Of a stretch of 64,000 nucleotides of DNA, positions 32,280-43,830 are shown piece after piece. The translations under genes and the position numbers were made by a program. Location of the stretch: positions 123,142,852-123,206,851 of the forward strand of contig CM040423.1 in NCBI GenBank assembly GCA_022702705.1, given 5' to 3'. This DNA is from Papilionanthe hookeriana x Papilionanthe teres (Eukaryota > Streptophyta > Magnoliopsida > Asparagales > Orchidaceae). Position 1 is the first letter of the stretch, and the number at the start of each line of letters is the position of its first letter. The notes beneath the pieces were generated by a model that worked only from the letters and a program-made list of their open reading frames with translations, did not search any database and was not told the DNA's origin.

Positions 32280-33225
32280 TAATTAAGTCTAAATAAATTA
32301 GACTTAAATTAGAATTATAGACCATCTAAGTCCTTTTTAGGTAAGGCTTAAGTATTAATTAAGTCTAATTTGATTTAATCGAGATTTGTTTGAGTAAGGT
32401 TTATATGTTAATTAAGTCTAGTGAGTTAGACTTAATTTAATTAAACCTTAACTAATTAAGTCTAATGTGATAGACTTAATCATAGTTTGTGTTTAATTAA
32501 ACCTTAGTCGATTAAGGTTTAATGATCTAATTAAGTCTAATGTGGTAGACTTAAAATTTGGGTTGAATTAAACCTTAGTTGGTTAAGGTTTAATGATTTT
32601 ATTAAGTCTAAAGTGATAGACTTAATTAGGGTTTAAGTTGAATTAAACTTTAGTTGGTTAAGGTTTAATTAAGTCTAATGTGGTAGACTTAATTAAGGCT
32701 TATGTTTAACTAAACCTTAGTTAGTTAAGGTTTAATGATTTAATTAAGTCTAATGTGGTAGACTTAATTAAGTTTTGAGTTGGATTAAATCTTAGTTAGT
32801 TAAGGTTTAATGGTTTAATTAAGTCTAAAGTGATAGACTTAATTAGGGTTTAAGTTGAATTAAACCTTAGTTAGTTAAGGTTTAATGGTTTAATGAAGTA
32901 TAATTTGATAGACTTAATTAGGGTTTATGTTGGATTAAACCTTAGTTAGTTAAGTTTTAATGGTTCAATTAACTCTAATGAGATAGACTTAATTAGGGTT
33001 TATGTTGGATTAAAATTAGTTAGTTAAGGGTTAATGGTTTAATTAAGTCTAATGTGGTAAACTTAATTAGGGTTTAAGTTGAATTAAACCTTAGTTGGTT
33101 AAGGTTTAATTATATCTAATGTGGTAGACTTAATTAAGGCTTAAGTTTAATTAAACCTTAGTTAGTTAAGGTTTAATGATTTAATTAAGTCTAATGCGGT
33201 AGACTTAATTAAGGTTTGTGTTTGA
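32280..33225. repeat. 75 bp tandem array, two inverted repeats per monomer (array A)
   Basis: About a dozen units. Hairpin 1: TTAATTAAGTCTA, loop ATGTGG, TAGACTTAATTAA (13 bp, perfect in the best copies). Hairpin 2: TTAAACCTTA, loop GTTAGT, TAAGGTTTAA (10 bp, perfect). A spacer like GGGTTTAAGTTGA lies between them. Some units lack one 15-20 bp segment. No coding potential. Confidence 0.9.
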
Positions 33226-33945
33226 TTTGGGTTTGAATTAAGTTAGTTTCAAGTTAGATTGAACCTAGACTTAAGGTTGACTTAAGTTCAATATGGGTTG
33301 AACTTAAGTTAAGGTTTAAGTTTGAGTTAAGTTAGGTTCAAGTTAGGTTGAACTTAGACTTAAGGTTCATTTAAGTTCAATAGGGGTTGAACTCGTTAAG
33401 GTCTTAAGTTTGAGTTAAGTTAGGTTCAAGTTAGGTTGAACCTACATTTAAGGTTGACATAAGTTCAATATGGGTTGAACTCAAGTTAAGGTTTGAGTTG
33501 AGGTAAGTTAGGTTCAAGTTAGGTTGAACCAAGACTTAAGGTTAACTTAAGTTGAACATGTGTTGAACTCAAGTTAAGGTTTGAGTTGAGTTAAGTTAGG
33601 TTCAAGTTAGGTTGAATCTAGACATAAGGTTAACTAAGTTCAATATGTGTTGAACTCAAGTTAAGGTTTAAGTTGAGTTAAGTTAGGTTCAAGTTAGGTT
33701 GAACATAGACTTAAGGTTAACTTAAGTTTAATATAGGTTGAACTCAAGTTAAGGTTTGAGTTGAGTTATGTTAGGTTCAAGTTAGGATGAACCTAGACTT
33801 AAGTTTAACTTAAGTTCAATATGGGTTGAACTCAAGTTAAGGTTTGAGTTGAGTTAAGTTAGGTTCAAGTTAGGTTGAACCTAGACTTAAGGTTAACTTA
33901 AGTTCAATATGGGTTGAACTCAAGTTAAAGTTTAAGTTTAAGTTA
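33226..33945. repeat. 86-88 bp tandem array with two inverted repeats (array B)
   Basis: About eight units. Hairpin 1: AACTTAAGTTCAA, loop TATGGG, TTGAACTCAAGTT (13 bp, one mismatch). Hairpin 2: GGTTCAA, loop GTTAGG, TTGAACC (7 bp, perfect). Single-base indels separate the units. Confidence 0.9.
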
Positions 33946-33949
33946 TGTG

Positions 33950-34135
33950 GTGTTGGACATAAGCTAAGTTCGAACTTGCATTCATGTTGTGTTGAACCCA
34001 AGTTAAAGGTCGAACTTGGGTTCATGTTGTGTTGAACCTAAGTTAAAGGTTGAACTTGGGTTCATGTTGTGTTGAACTTAAGTTAAGTTTAAACTTGGGT
34101 TCACGTTGTGTTGAACCTAAGTTAAAGGTTAATTT
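33950..34135. repeat. About 42-48 bp tandem array, one hairpin per unit (array C)
   Basis: About four units. The best unit folds as TGAACCCAAGTT, loop AAAGGTCG, AACTTGGGTTCA (12 bp, perfect). GTTGTGTTGAACC separates the units. Confidence 0.88.
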
Positions 34136-34570
34136 GAGTTTGATTAAACCTTGATTGGTTAAGGATTAATAATTAATTAAGTCTAATTTGATAGACCTAA
34201 TTAAGGTTTATGTTTGATTAAGTCTAATTTAGTTAAGACTTAATGATTTAATTAGGTCTAATGGGTTAGACCTAAATTTATTTAAGACTTAATGATTTAA
34301 TTAGGTCTAATGGGTTAGACCTGATTAGGGTTTAGGTTTGATTAAGTCTAATTTAGTTAAGACTTAATGGTTTAATTAGGTCTAATGGGTTAGACCTCGT
34401 TAGGGTTTAGGTTTGATTAAGTCTAATTTAGTTAAGACTTAATGGTATAATTAGGTCTAATGGGTTAAACCTAATTAGGGTTTAGGTTTGATTAAGTCTA
34501 AATTAGTTAAGAATTAATGGTTTAATTAGGTCTAATGGGTTAGACCTAATTAGGGTTTAGGTTTGTCTTA
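34136..34570. repeat. 75 bp tandem array with two hairpins, variant arms (array D)
   Basis: About five to six units, same period and layout as array A. Hairpin 1: TTAATTAGGTCTAA, loop TGGG, TTAGACCTAATTA. Hairpin 2: ATTAAGTCT, loop AATTTAGTTA, AGACTTAAT. Both arms of each hairpin differ from array A in matching ways. Confidence 0.9.
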
Positions 34571-34574
34571 AACC

Positions 34575-35560
34575 TAATATTTAATTTGTTAATTAAGTTT
34601 AATATGTCCTTAAACTTAATTAAATGTTTGTTTTTGTATTAAACTCTATTTAGTTAAGGTTTAATGGGTTAATTAAGTTTAATATGTTCTTAAACTTTAT
34701 TAAAGGATTGATTTTGGTATTAAACCTAACTTAGTTAAGGTTTAATGGGTTAATTAAGTTTAATATATCCTTAAACTTAATTAAAGATTTGATTTTGGTA
34801 TTAAACCTAATTTATTTATGGTTTAATGGGTTAATTAAGTTTAATATGTCCTTAAACTTAATTAAAGATTTGATTTTGGTATTAATCCTAATTTTGTTAA
34901 GGTTTAATGGGTTAATTAAGTTTAATATGTCCTTAAACTTAATTAAAGATTTGATTTTGGTATTAAACCTAATTTAGTTAAGGTTTAATGGGTTAATTAA
35001 GTTTAATATGTTCTTAAACTTTATTAAAGATTTGATTTTTGTATTAAACCTAATTTAGTTAAGGTGTAATGGGTTAATTAAGTTTAATATGTCCTTAAAC
35101 TTAATTAAAGATTTGATTTTTGTATTAAACCTAATTTAGTTAAGGTTTAATGAGTTAATTAAGTTTAATATGTCCTTAAACTTAATTAAAAGTTTGATTT
35201 TTGTATTAAACCTAATTTAGTTAAGGTTTAATTGGTTAATTAAGTTTAATATGTCCTTAAACTGAATTAAAGGTTTGATTTTTGTATTAAGCATAATTAA
35301 GTTAAGGTTTAATGGGTTAATTGAGTTTAATATGCCCTTAAACTGAATTAAAGGTTTGACTTTTGTATCAAACCAAATTTAGTTAAGGTTTAATAGGTTA
35401 ATTAAGTTTATTATGTCCTTAAACTTAATTAAAGGTTTGATTTTTGTATGAAACCTAATTTAGTTAAGGTTTAATGGGTTGATTAAGTTTAATATGTCCA
35501 TAAACTTAATTAAAGGTTTGATTTTTGTATTAAACCCTAAGGTTTGATGATTTAATTAGG
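34575..35560. repeat. 81 bp tandem array with two hairpins (array E)
   Basis: About a dozen units. Hairpin 1: TTAATTAAGTTTAA, loop TATGTCC, TTAAACTTAATTAA (14 bp, perfect). Hairpin 2: TTAAACCT, loop AATTTAGTTA, AGGTTTAA. The reading frame at 34789-34977 is only the array translated, giving repeated peptides, and is not a gene. Confidence 0.92.
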
Positions 35561-36180
35561 CTTAAGTTGTCTTTAAACCTAATTATTGTGTGATTTGAGT
35601 TCATTTAAGTTTGGATTCATCACTTGCTTAATCTATGATGAAATGGATTAAATATTTGAAGAAAAGGTTTTGAATTATTAATTTTAAAATTAATAAATCT
35701 TAACCTTGTTTCAAAGTGTCTTTTAGATTGATTTGATGGCTTGAGAATTATTGTTTTAGGATTGTTAGCTGATATCCTAAGGTGAGCTCATTCATTTTGC
35801 ATTTAAATTTTCCAATTTTCCTAATTTTATAATTATTTTTGAAAATAATTATAAAATGTAATGGAAATTAGAAAATCACATCCTAGAGAGCTATCCTAGC
35901 CTTAGAAAAATTAGAAGATGTGTCTAAGGACTTAAAGGTTCTTCCCTAAAAATTTCATATTTTTCCGATTTGTAAATATTTTTTAATAATTTAAATACTC
36001 CAAAGAGTATTTAATTATTTAAAAATTAAACACAGAGAATAAAATTAAGATTTTGGTCTCATAATTTTCTTCTCTTCAAGAGCTTTTCAGAGGTTTTTTT
36101 ATTTTATTTTATGAGCTCTAGATAAAAATATGCATTTTTGAAGATTTTAAGGTTAATCTGAATTACCCCAGGCCAGAAAA
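35561..36180. other. AT-rich non-coding with two strong hairpins
   Basis: A perfect 16 bp stem at 35824-35857 (ATTTTATAATTATTTT, loop TG) and a 15-16 bp stem near 35990-36028 (AATAATTTAAATACTC, loop CAAA, GAGTATTTAATTATT). No coding sequence. Confidence 0.7.
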
Positions 36181-36879
36181 ATCAATGTCGCGACACGTGT
36201 CCTCGTACCGTCAAAGGGGCGGGAGGATCCGGTGCACGGCGCAGAACAGTGAACACATGATCATTAGATCAGCGCCGTCCGTTCCAAAACACGGGAACGG
36301 ATGGCGGAGATTAATCATCCAAAAATTCAAAAATTTTCGAATCGTCCAACTTCAAGGCTCAATATCTCACTTATTTCTCAAAGAAATTGAGTGAATTTTT
36401 AACCTATGGAATCATCTGGACGTATAAATTATATCTATATGGTGATGATACATTTCTGGGCTAGTTTAACCATGATATTTTGATTATATGATTTATTATT
36501 GACAAAATAAATCCATACCTTAGCCACAAGTTTGTCGAGCATGATCAGGCCTGATGGTCAGCTTCTAGGACTCCCAAAGAATATCTTTGTCGCTTCAATT
36601 TGGTTTTGTAGCTAGCCTTGGAGAGCAATTTTGGTAAAATGGCTAGTTTGGGCTGATTTTGGATTTTGACCAAATTGGCTTGATTGGGCTAATCCTATGG
36701 CTTGATTTTGGTTGGAATAGGTTGTTGAGGTCCCTAGGAAGACTTTTTGTGTTGGGAGCCAAGGGATTTGGGCAGCCTATAGGTTTCTATGGATTTTTTC
36801 TCTCCTCTTGTAAATTTAGGCCAAGGGGTCTTTATATAGCCATGTATGGCTTTGGTTCAACCTTGGTTAGCTTAGGTGT
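36181..36879 (-). repeat. Tat-lineage LTR-like part with TATA box
   Basis: Non-coding. On the minus strand GCTATATAAAG (36831-36840 and one base beyond) is a good TATA box, which suits an LTR promoter of a minus-strand element whose U3 would be the segment at 36880-38375. Further on is a GC-rich block (36190-36310) holding an inverted repeat, CGCCGTCCGTTCC against GGAACGGATGGCG, around 36271-36306. LTR borders, PBS and target duplications were not found, so the LTR assignment is inference. Confidence 0.45.
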
Positions 36880-38375
36880 TGACCTCATTTTTGGTGAGGT
36901 CTTCTCTTCTTCTCTTTAGTACTTAGGATCTAGCCTTAGGCTTTTCCTTTGACTATCCTAGAGGATTAGAATTGGGACCCACCACTTAGAAATTCAAACT
37001 ACTTCTTAACTCCCTGCAAACTCCACAAACTTGTTTGTAGACCCCTAATCACCTAGAGGGTTGAAATCAAATGTGGAAGTTTATAGGATGAGTTCCCATA
37101 GGACTCTTTGGCCTTAGGACTGCCCTGGGTGGCCTGGTCCAGTGAAGGGGCTGACTTACACACACACTATACCTATACACTACACTTTCACACACCTCTT
37201 AAAACCACACCCATACTCAATTTGACCTCCTGACTCATGCAGGTGGTTCACATGGATGGTCCTTAACCCCTAAGCCCTTGGCAAGAGGGTTAGGAACAAC
37301 ATAGTGGATGCCTCAAATGAGTCCCTTCATGGCTCATGTGGGCTTGATGTGGCTTCATGGCTCAACCAAAATGATTTCATTCCACTTACACTCACCCAAT
37401 CTTCAATTTTCCAAATTTTCAATTTTTGACCCCCGGGACCCTACACCCGCCTAGCCTACCCAATACCCTTGAAACAACCCAAATTTTGCAAAATCACCTA
37501 AATTACTCAAAATTCCTCAAAATCAATCCTAAACATTGCCTCACCAATCAAATTGATCATCCATACCCAAAAATACCAAAAATTCCAAAAAATACCTCCC
37601 AATACCCTCCAAATACCCAAAATACCCCTCTTAGCCAAAAAATCCAAAAATTCAGAAAATTCCCAGAAAATTCCAGAAAATCCCAAATATTCCCAATTTC
37701 ATTTTGTTCAACTACACCATGGGCCAATATTGTCAATTTACCCCACGTTTATCAAAACCCCCAATTTGACCCATTTTAACCCAAAATGAACCCAATGTCA
37801 AACCAAACCTACCCAATTGACCTAAATTCTTGTCCACTTCAATTCTAAACTTCAATTCAACATCCCCAACACCAATCTAGACCAAATCCAAGTCCAATTT
37901 GATTGACATTTGGATCCAATTTCACTTTTGGCCTTAAAGCCCAATTTGGACCCATGACCCAAACTTAGCCCAAACTAACCCAATTCAACTCCAATTAACC
38001 CCAAATCTTTTCTAAACCTTTCTTAACATCCCCATAAACAAAAAACTAACATGATTTGCCCAAAATTTAGACCCAAACCCCACTCAAATTCAACCCAAAA
38101 TCAAAAAAGCCAATTTTAACCTAAACCCAAACCTAACCCAAATAAACCCAAACCTCAAAATCAAAACCCAACCAAAGCCAAAACCTCTTTGAAACACTCC
38201 CATAAACATTTCCCAACATTTATTTTACATCAATTTCAACCCTAGCCCAACATTGGCCCAAGTTAGCCCAATTTGACCTACATTGGCCCACTTACCAGAA
38301 TGAACCCAAATTCAAACCAATTCAATTCCAAATCACACCAAATTGACTCCAAACCATTCATGAAACATCCCTAAA
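36880..38375 (-). repeat. LTR-like strand-asymmetric segment, copy N1
   Basis: First of four related copies (others at 43831, 56450 and, inverted, 58447). It starts at GACCTCA...TGAGGTC (36881-36901). The landmark CCCACCACTTAGAAATTCAAA and the text around ACCTCCTGACTCATGC follow, then a 0.9 kb stretch made almost only of A, C and T (CCCAA, CCCAAAT motifs; G is rare). I read it as U3 of a Tat-type LTR on the minus strand, because pol copies lie on that strand next to it. ORFs within are composition artefacts. Confidence 0.6.
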
Positions 38376-38815
38376 TTAGGCTCAGTCTCAAAGATTTCAA
38401 AGATAACTAGTTAGGCTCTAGTCTTAAAGAGAACTCGATGTTAGACTCCAACTCAAAGAGAGCTTAAACAGCTCTAGTCTCGAAGATTTGAAAGAGAACT
38501 AAGCCGTACCTACCAAGAGAACCGGAAGTTAAGCTCCAACCTCGAAATTCGATGAGAACTGTGGGTTGTGCTCTAGTCTCGAAGATTTGAAAGAGAGCTA
38601 GAAGTTAGGCCTAGCCCCCGAAGAGAACCAGTTAAAATCTAACCGAAAGCTCGAATGAGAGCTAGAAAATTACTCTAGTCTTAAGATTGAAAGAGAGCTA
38701 GAAGTTAGGCTCTAGTCTCGAAGAGAATCGAAGCTAGGCTCTGTGCTCAAAATTGAAAGAGAGCTAGAAGTTAGGCTCTAGCCTCACGAGAATTGGAAGT
38801 TAGGCTCCACCGAAA
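38376..38815. repeat. Minisatellite with GCTCTAGTCTCGAAGA units
   Basis: Degenerate units of roughly 50-65 bp carrying GCTCTAGTCTCGAAGA, TTGAAAGAGAGCTAGAAG and TTAGGCTC. It lies just outside copy N1, where a 3' untranslated region would be for a minus-strand element. Tat-lineage elements are known for tandem repeats at that place. Confidence 0.75.
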
Positions 38816-41470
38816 TCGATCTCGTATGAAGAGGGAACTGGCCCCATGCCATCGAATCCAAATCAAAAAAAGTTCGCGCTCTATGTCAATAGAACTAGTC
38901 GATCCTCTAAGACACGAAGAAAGAGAATTGAAAGGAGTCGTGTAAGTGTACCGGAAGCCAAAAGACTCGACCTAACAATAAGTCGAGGAAAATACTTGAA
39001 TTGCAGAAGAGTTTCAAACGGATTTCGATTTGAAGAATAATCGAAGGATTCAGATCGAAGAATTCAGATCGGAATTCAGTTCGAGACTTAGATTCATCTC
39101 GTTTGTTTTGGTGATTCAATTTCATTTTTTTGTTTAATTAGAGTTCGTGTTTATTTCAGCTTGTTTTCACATTCAAACATTCATAGAAAAGAGTTCTTAT
39201 TCATTTCCTTTTCTCTCTTTTTTTATCTTCATTTTCTTTTTTATTTTCTTTTACATTTTCTTTATTTCATTCTTTTTTTATATTCTCTTTCTTTCCATTC
39301 TTGTTCAAAGTTCATTTAATCCTAATGGTTTCCTCACTAATTTGCACAAAAGAGGTGAAGGTAAAATATGACATGTTTCTCGTTTCCATTTCAATTCTCA
39401 TAAAAATACACGTTACACTGATCCAAAACATGATGATATCTTCCTCAGTAAAATTCAAGATCTCATACAATCCACATAAATCTAAAACGGATTGTGTAAG
39501 ACTTCATGATTCTTCTAAAAGCATTCATCAAAATCCATGTCCGAATAAGAAGATACATGGACAATAACATCACCTTCCAAGCCACCCCAAGAGAATGTTG
39601 TACCTGATGCATCGAGGTGTGCTATCTCACATGTAACTCACGACTGTAGGTCGAGGACTCTCTAACTCGTAACTGCTGGAAAGTGGAAAGACATTTTTCT
39701 ATCGTCCATCCTCCCGAGTGACAGATTCGCTCCACAGCACTTCGGGATGAAATGTTTTGTTACGTCGGCTCCGTTTCTTTTAACACCAAGACGGAACATA
39801 CCGGCAGTGGTATCTCCACCGGGCCTCGGACACGGACCGCTATCCGGAGGTCCGATCCGAACATTGGTGTTACACCGGCCGACAAAAGACACTATGCAGC
39901 TGTCCGACAAAGTCATGATGATCTGTGTGGAGTGTACGCTAGCCGCTCCCCGTATATGTTAATGATGCAACCTATCGGGTATGCACCGTAGGTAATACCC
40001 CTCCCATGTTACCATCCTTTTAACACTTCGATAATTCTTAGCATCGGGTCCACCTCACCATGACAGCATCCCCGTGGATTTCCCTTTATCCCCATGGCTT
40101 GTAGCAACACCCTCCGCACCGAATCGTAACTCTTCCTTTCCTCTCATCCACTTTCGGGTGTCTCCGAGCAGGTCTTTTCTCTTAAACGACCTAAATAACC
40201 CATTTTTCAAGCTCAGCCGACGCAACTAATAATTTGTTGCCACCGTAGTTCGAAAACACATTCGTATGCCGAGGCCTTTCAGTTGTCGTATCCTCCCGCA
40301 TCGAATCATTTCAAAATATTCAAAAGTTTTCTTTTCAACATTATGCATCTTTTTCCACTGTATTCCGGAATTATCTGCACCGCCGAGGGTTCGGTGACGT
40401 ATCAAATGTATGGTTTAACCCCAAAGACGCTCTCCCCCGCATTGCCTTGGCTCCTCGATAGACGACATCCTCCGGTTGCTTTCAACAAGACTCTTCGTAA
40501 CCTGCACACCGCTCGACGTCGAGGCGCCGATTCTATTTCTTCTCTTTTAGGAGTTTTTTCATCCTTCGTCGGTTTCCTTGAATTGCTTTCATCGTTTCTA
40601 CCGTTCTTGGAATCGACTTTCTTCTCGTTCCCGACAACCGATTTCTTCGGAGTATTTGCATTGACGGTGAGTAACCGTATCTTTTTGCCGATCCGTCGCT
40701 ACTGTCAGCATCTGCGTATGCGGGGCATTCTTATTTCTTCGTCGGGTGAGGAGGGTGCCTCTCCTTACCTCGAACTTCGCGGGCATGGCGCCGACAAGCC
40801 TACACCCCCGTAGCAACCACGGATCTTATTTTCTTGTCTTCTCCCGCTGCATGAGCGGCGTTGCTTTCATTTTCTTGCGAAGGCCGACTTTGGCCACCCA
40901 CCCTCATCATTGTAATGGCAAATGAGTTTCCTTCGATCAATCTGAGTCCAATCCATTTCTTCATATTGTAGCCCGACCGTGAAATCGGAGTCGTATCTCA
41001 ATCATGGCTCCATCCCTCACCCTTTCTTCAAGTGCCGGACTCACGCCATTTTTAAGTTCGTAACCAATGTTCCCCCGTTCGACATTTCCCCCCGCGAAAA
41101 AATGTTGAAAGGATCGTGGCCGTACTAAGAACAAGAACAATAAGAAAACATTTATTAATGAAAATTTTTCTATTTCTTTTTAAATTTTAAAGAAAGTAGG
41201 GAAGATGAGGAAAGATCAGAATGAATCGATTTAAAAGGAAGGATCAACATTTTATTATTACGATTTCGCATGTTTTCTTTTAACACATTTTTGTTAATGA
41301 TTTTTTTTATCATCCATTTTACTTCGTTCGGGACCCGCTCACAAATGATTACTTCCACCCGTGTTTCTAGGAATGAGACCGCACTTTTAAAGTCTATCCT
41401 TCGAAACATCGTGTCGTGTAATATTTCTTCAAATATCGTCCATTAATCGGAAGCACAGTCTTCTTCACGA
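38816..41470. other. Degenerate region downstream of integrase, unassigned
   Basis: A T-rich block (39180-39300) and, from 39560, CpG-rich sequence with many short broken frames on both strands. On the minus strand it would follow integrase of the pol at 41.5-43.8 kb, so it is probably the 3' region of that element. I could not recognise a domain in any frame; the longest open frame (40283-40813, +) has no support. Confidence 0.4.
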
Positions 41471-41479
41471 CAATTCACC

Positions 41480-43820
41480 GCCTGGTGCGAACTCCGCAGT
41501 GCAGACCGGCTCCCTACCACTAATGGCCCCTCCCAAGTCGGTTCAAATTTACCTCCTATCTTGCGGTGTGCAAGAATAAAGCCTCGAGAATTAAAACCAA
41601 GTCACCGACTTCAATGTCCTCGGCGACCCGCCTATCGCGGCATGGATCATCTTGGCTTGATACAAGCCTAAATTCTACCGCACCGAAAGTCATTTCTCCT
41701 CCAAGTTTTCCAATTCTTCTAGTCGTAATTTGGCATTTTCTTTTGTAGTGATCTGTTTCCGTAACCTAATTCTAAGTGAATGAAGCCGTACCTCCAAGGG
41801 TAAGACGGCCTCGGACCCGTACACCAGAGCGTAGGGCATAGACCGAGTAGAGTTCTAAAAGTCATCTCCGTAGGCCCATAAGGCTTCTAACAACTTCTCA
41901 GCGCCAATTTCTTTTGTTGTCGTCCAAAGCTTTCTAAGATCTGATGAGAGTTTTATTAAAAGCTCACCAAGCCGTCGCTCTTAGATCGTTGGTCAGCGCC
42001 ACCAATCCCGTGTCTTCACAAATTGCCGATTCGTACTTCGAACGCGGACCCATTATCCGAGATAATCCCGCGCGGTACCCGAAACGGTAAACGACTTGAT
42101 TCTTAAAGAATCAGAGCATTTGGAAAAGTAACTGAAATAAGAATGAAGCGATGTCCTCTCAAGAAAGCGGTTCTATCTGACCCACTATACTCCGTGCCCC
42201 AACACTCAAATGGCCACACGCGATTGTCGTATGTAGCACATTTGGAGGCCGATGTAGAACCACCCATGCACTTGGCACCGGTGACAACTTCGGCGACCTC
42301 TGGCGCCTCTGGCCATCACTTCGAGGGCTAGTAGTACCCCGCCTTCTTAATCTTCATCTTCATTTTCTAATTCGACCGATGAGCGCCACAAAGTCCCGAG
42401 TGCACTTCTTTAACAATCTCACGAGCTTTGACTCGCCTCAGCACCTTAGCAACATCCGATCAAAATACCTTCGTATAATGTATTATTTATTAACGCGTAA
42501 GACGAGCTCGATCCGATGAGCTAATGACCGATCGTCCGCAGGTTTCCGTTTCGTTGCGTAGTCTATTGGGCCGGCCGGCGCGCCTTCTCGTATTTTCCGC
42601 ACGCGCAATTGATTCTTCTTCTTCTCGATCGGCAGTATCGTATCCACATCGAGTCGTGATGGGGATCCGTCGTCCCCGAACCGTCATTTAATCGATTCAT
42701 CTCGGGTAGTTGTGCAAATTCTTCGCGGCTATCGCATTTGCGAGCATTTTCTCTTCTAGGAATCTTGTAGATCAGTTACATTCGGACCCGTCCCAAAGAA
42801 CTTCATCGTACCGAAAGACTACTCGAGTCTCGCTTCCGAATTCTCAGACGGTTTCAAGGACTCGTCAATGATCAACTTAGAATCCCCGTAGATGTTGATG
42901 CCTGTTATCCCCATCCGAATGGTTAATCTCACCAATTATGAGAGCTTCGTATTCGGCCTCGTCGTTTCGTACATACTCGTTAGATGCAGGTGAGAATCTT
43001 AACATTCCCTTTCCCAAGTTAAGTAAATATTGGCCTCGATTCCTGCCTTACCGGGCACTATCGTTTGCGATTCTTTATCTTTCTATGTCAAGCATGCTCC
43101 ATCGAAGCATGGGCCTCACGTCGATCATCGAGGTCTTCAGTTCATTATCTCGCTCGTCCGGCAAGTCATCGAGAGGCACTCACGGCGGAAGGGGCGTACT
43201 GCGAGGAAGTCCGGGCTGTGACTCGCCTTTGATTGCACGAAGAGGCACAAAGTTATACGAATTGCACAAGTATCATCGACCAATTGGCAAGTCTACCGAG
43301 TACTCTGGGCTTGGTCATCAAATATTGCAATGGATTAAACTTTGAAATAAGGTTGACTCCATGAGCACTTCGAGCGAGCGGCGAAGATTAGGCCAAACAA
43401 TGCTTCGACTGAGGATACTTTACTTCCGTCGGAATTCAGTAAACGGCTCAGTAGTAGAGAGCGTTTTCTTTTCCCTCGTCAATACTCGCGGGCTAAGTGC
43501 TCCAAGGAGTCGTCTGCGACACCCGTCAACTCCGGAGACCGGGCCGCTAAACAGAGGTGTCATTAAATACCGTTTGTGTCCTCAAAGGCCGCTAGCATTT
43601 CTTCCCAAATTTGGCGTCCTTTTAACCAATGCCGAGATTTGGCCGACACCTACCCGACAAGTTCGAGATAAAGCGTCGGTGACATGCCAACTTCCTCGGG
43701 AAGGATCATAGTTTCGTTTCAAAGTTTTCGGGAGGAGGCATTTCTAAGATAGTCTTTAATCTTCTCCTCGATCGATTTTACCCCACGATGTCGGACAACA
43801 AATCTTAAGAATTTTGTAGA
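41480..43820 (-). pseudogene. Tat-lineage Ty3/gypsy pol remnant (RT end, RNase H, second RNase H, integrase)
   Basis: From high to low: FVVRHRG (about 43790, end of RT), an IKGESQPG RNase H tail near 43240, V-R-N-D-E-A-E-Y-E-A-L-I-I-G near 42960 (the N-x-E-A-E-Y-E-A-L box of the second, archaeal-type RNase H that marks Tat elements), integrase remnants at 42.3-41.9 kb, and KIGGKFEPTWEGP (41560-41530), the integrase C-terminus. No frame stays open for more than about 100 codons. gag, protease and most of RT are missing: at 43820 the sequence jumps into the LTR-like copy N2. It retains many CpG sites compared with the rest of the window. Confidence 0.75.
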
Positions 43821-43830
43821 GTTGACTGCT

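Noticed and set aside
34789..34977. 62-residue ORF with internal peptide repeats
   Set aside because: Translation of two to three monomers of array E; the frame is not conserved across the array.
30945..35560. CRISPR array
   Set aside because: Repeats are head-to-tail monomers without unique spacers, in plant nuclear DNA.
37426..37789. Pro/Asn/Lys-rich ORFs
   Set aside because: Produced by the CCCAA-rich composition of the LTR-like segment; analogous frames are not conserved in the other copies.
39662..39916. 84-residue minus-strand ORF with Cys and Gly-Pro content
   Set aside because: No zinc-finger spacing or known motif; it lies in a region with frames open on both strands.
40283..40813. 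176-residue ORF
   Set aside because: CpG-rich degenerate retroelement region; no motif, and overlapping frames on the other strand are equally open.
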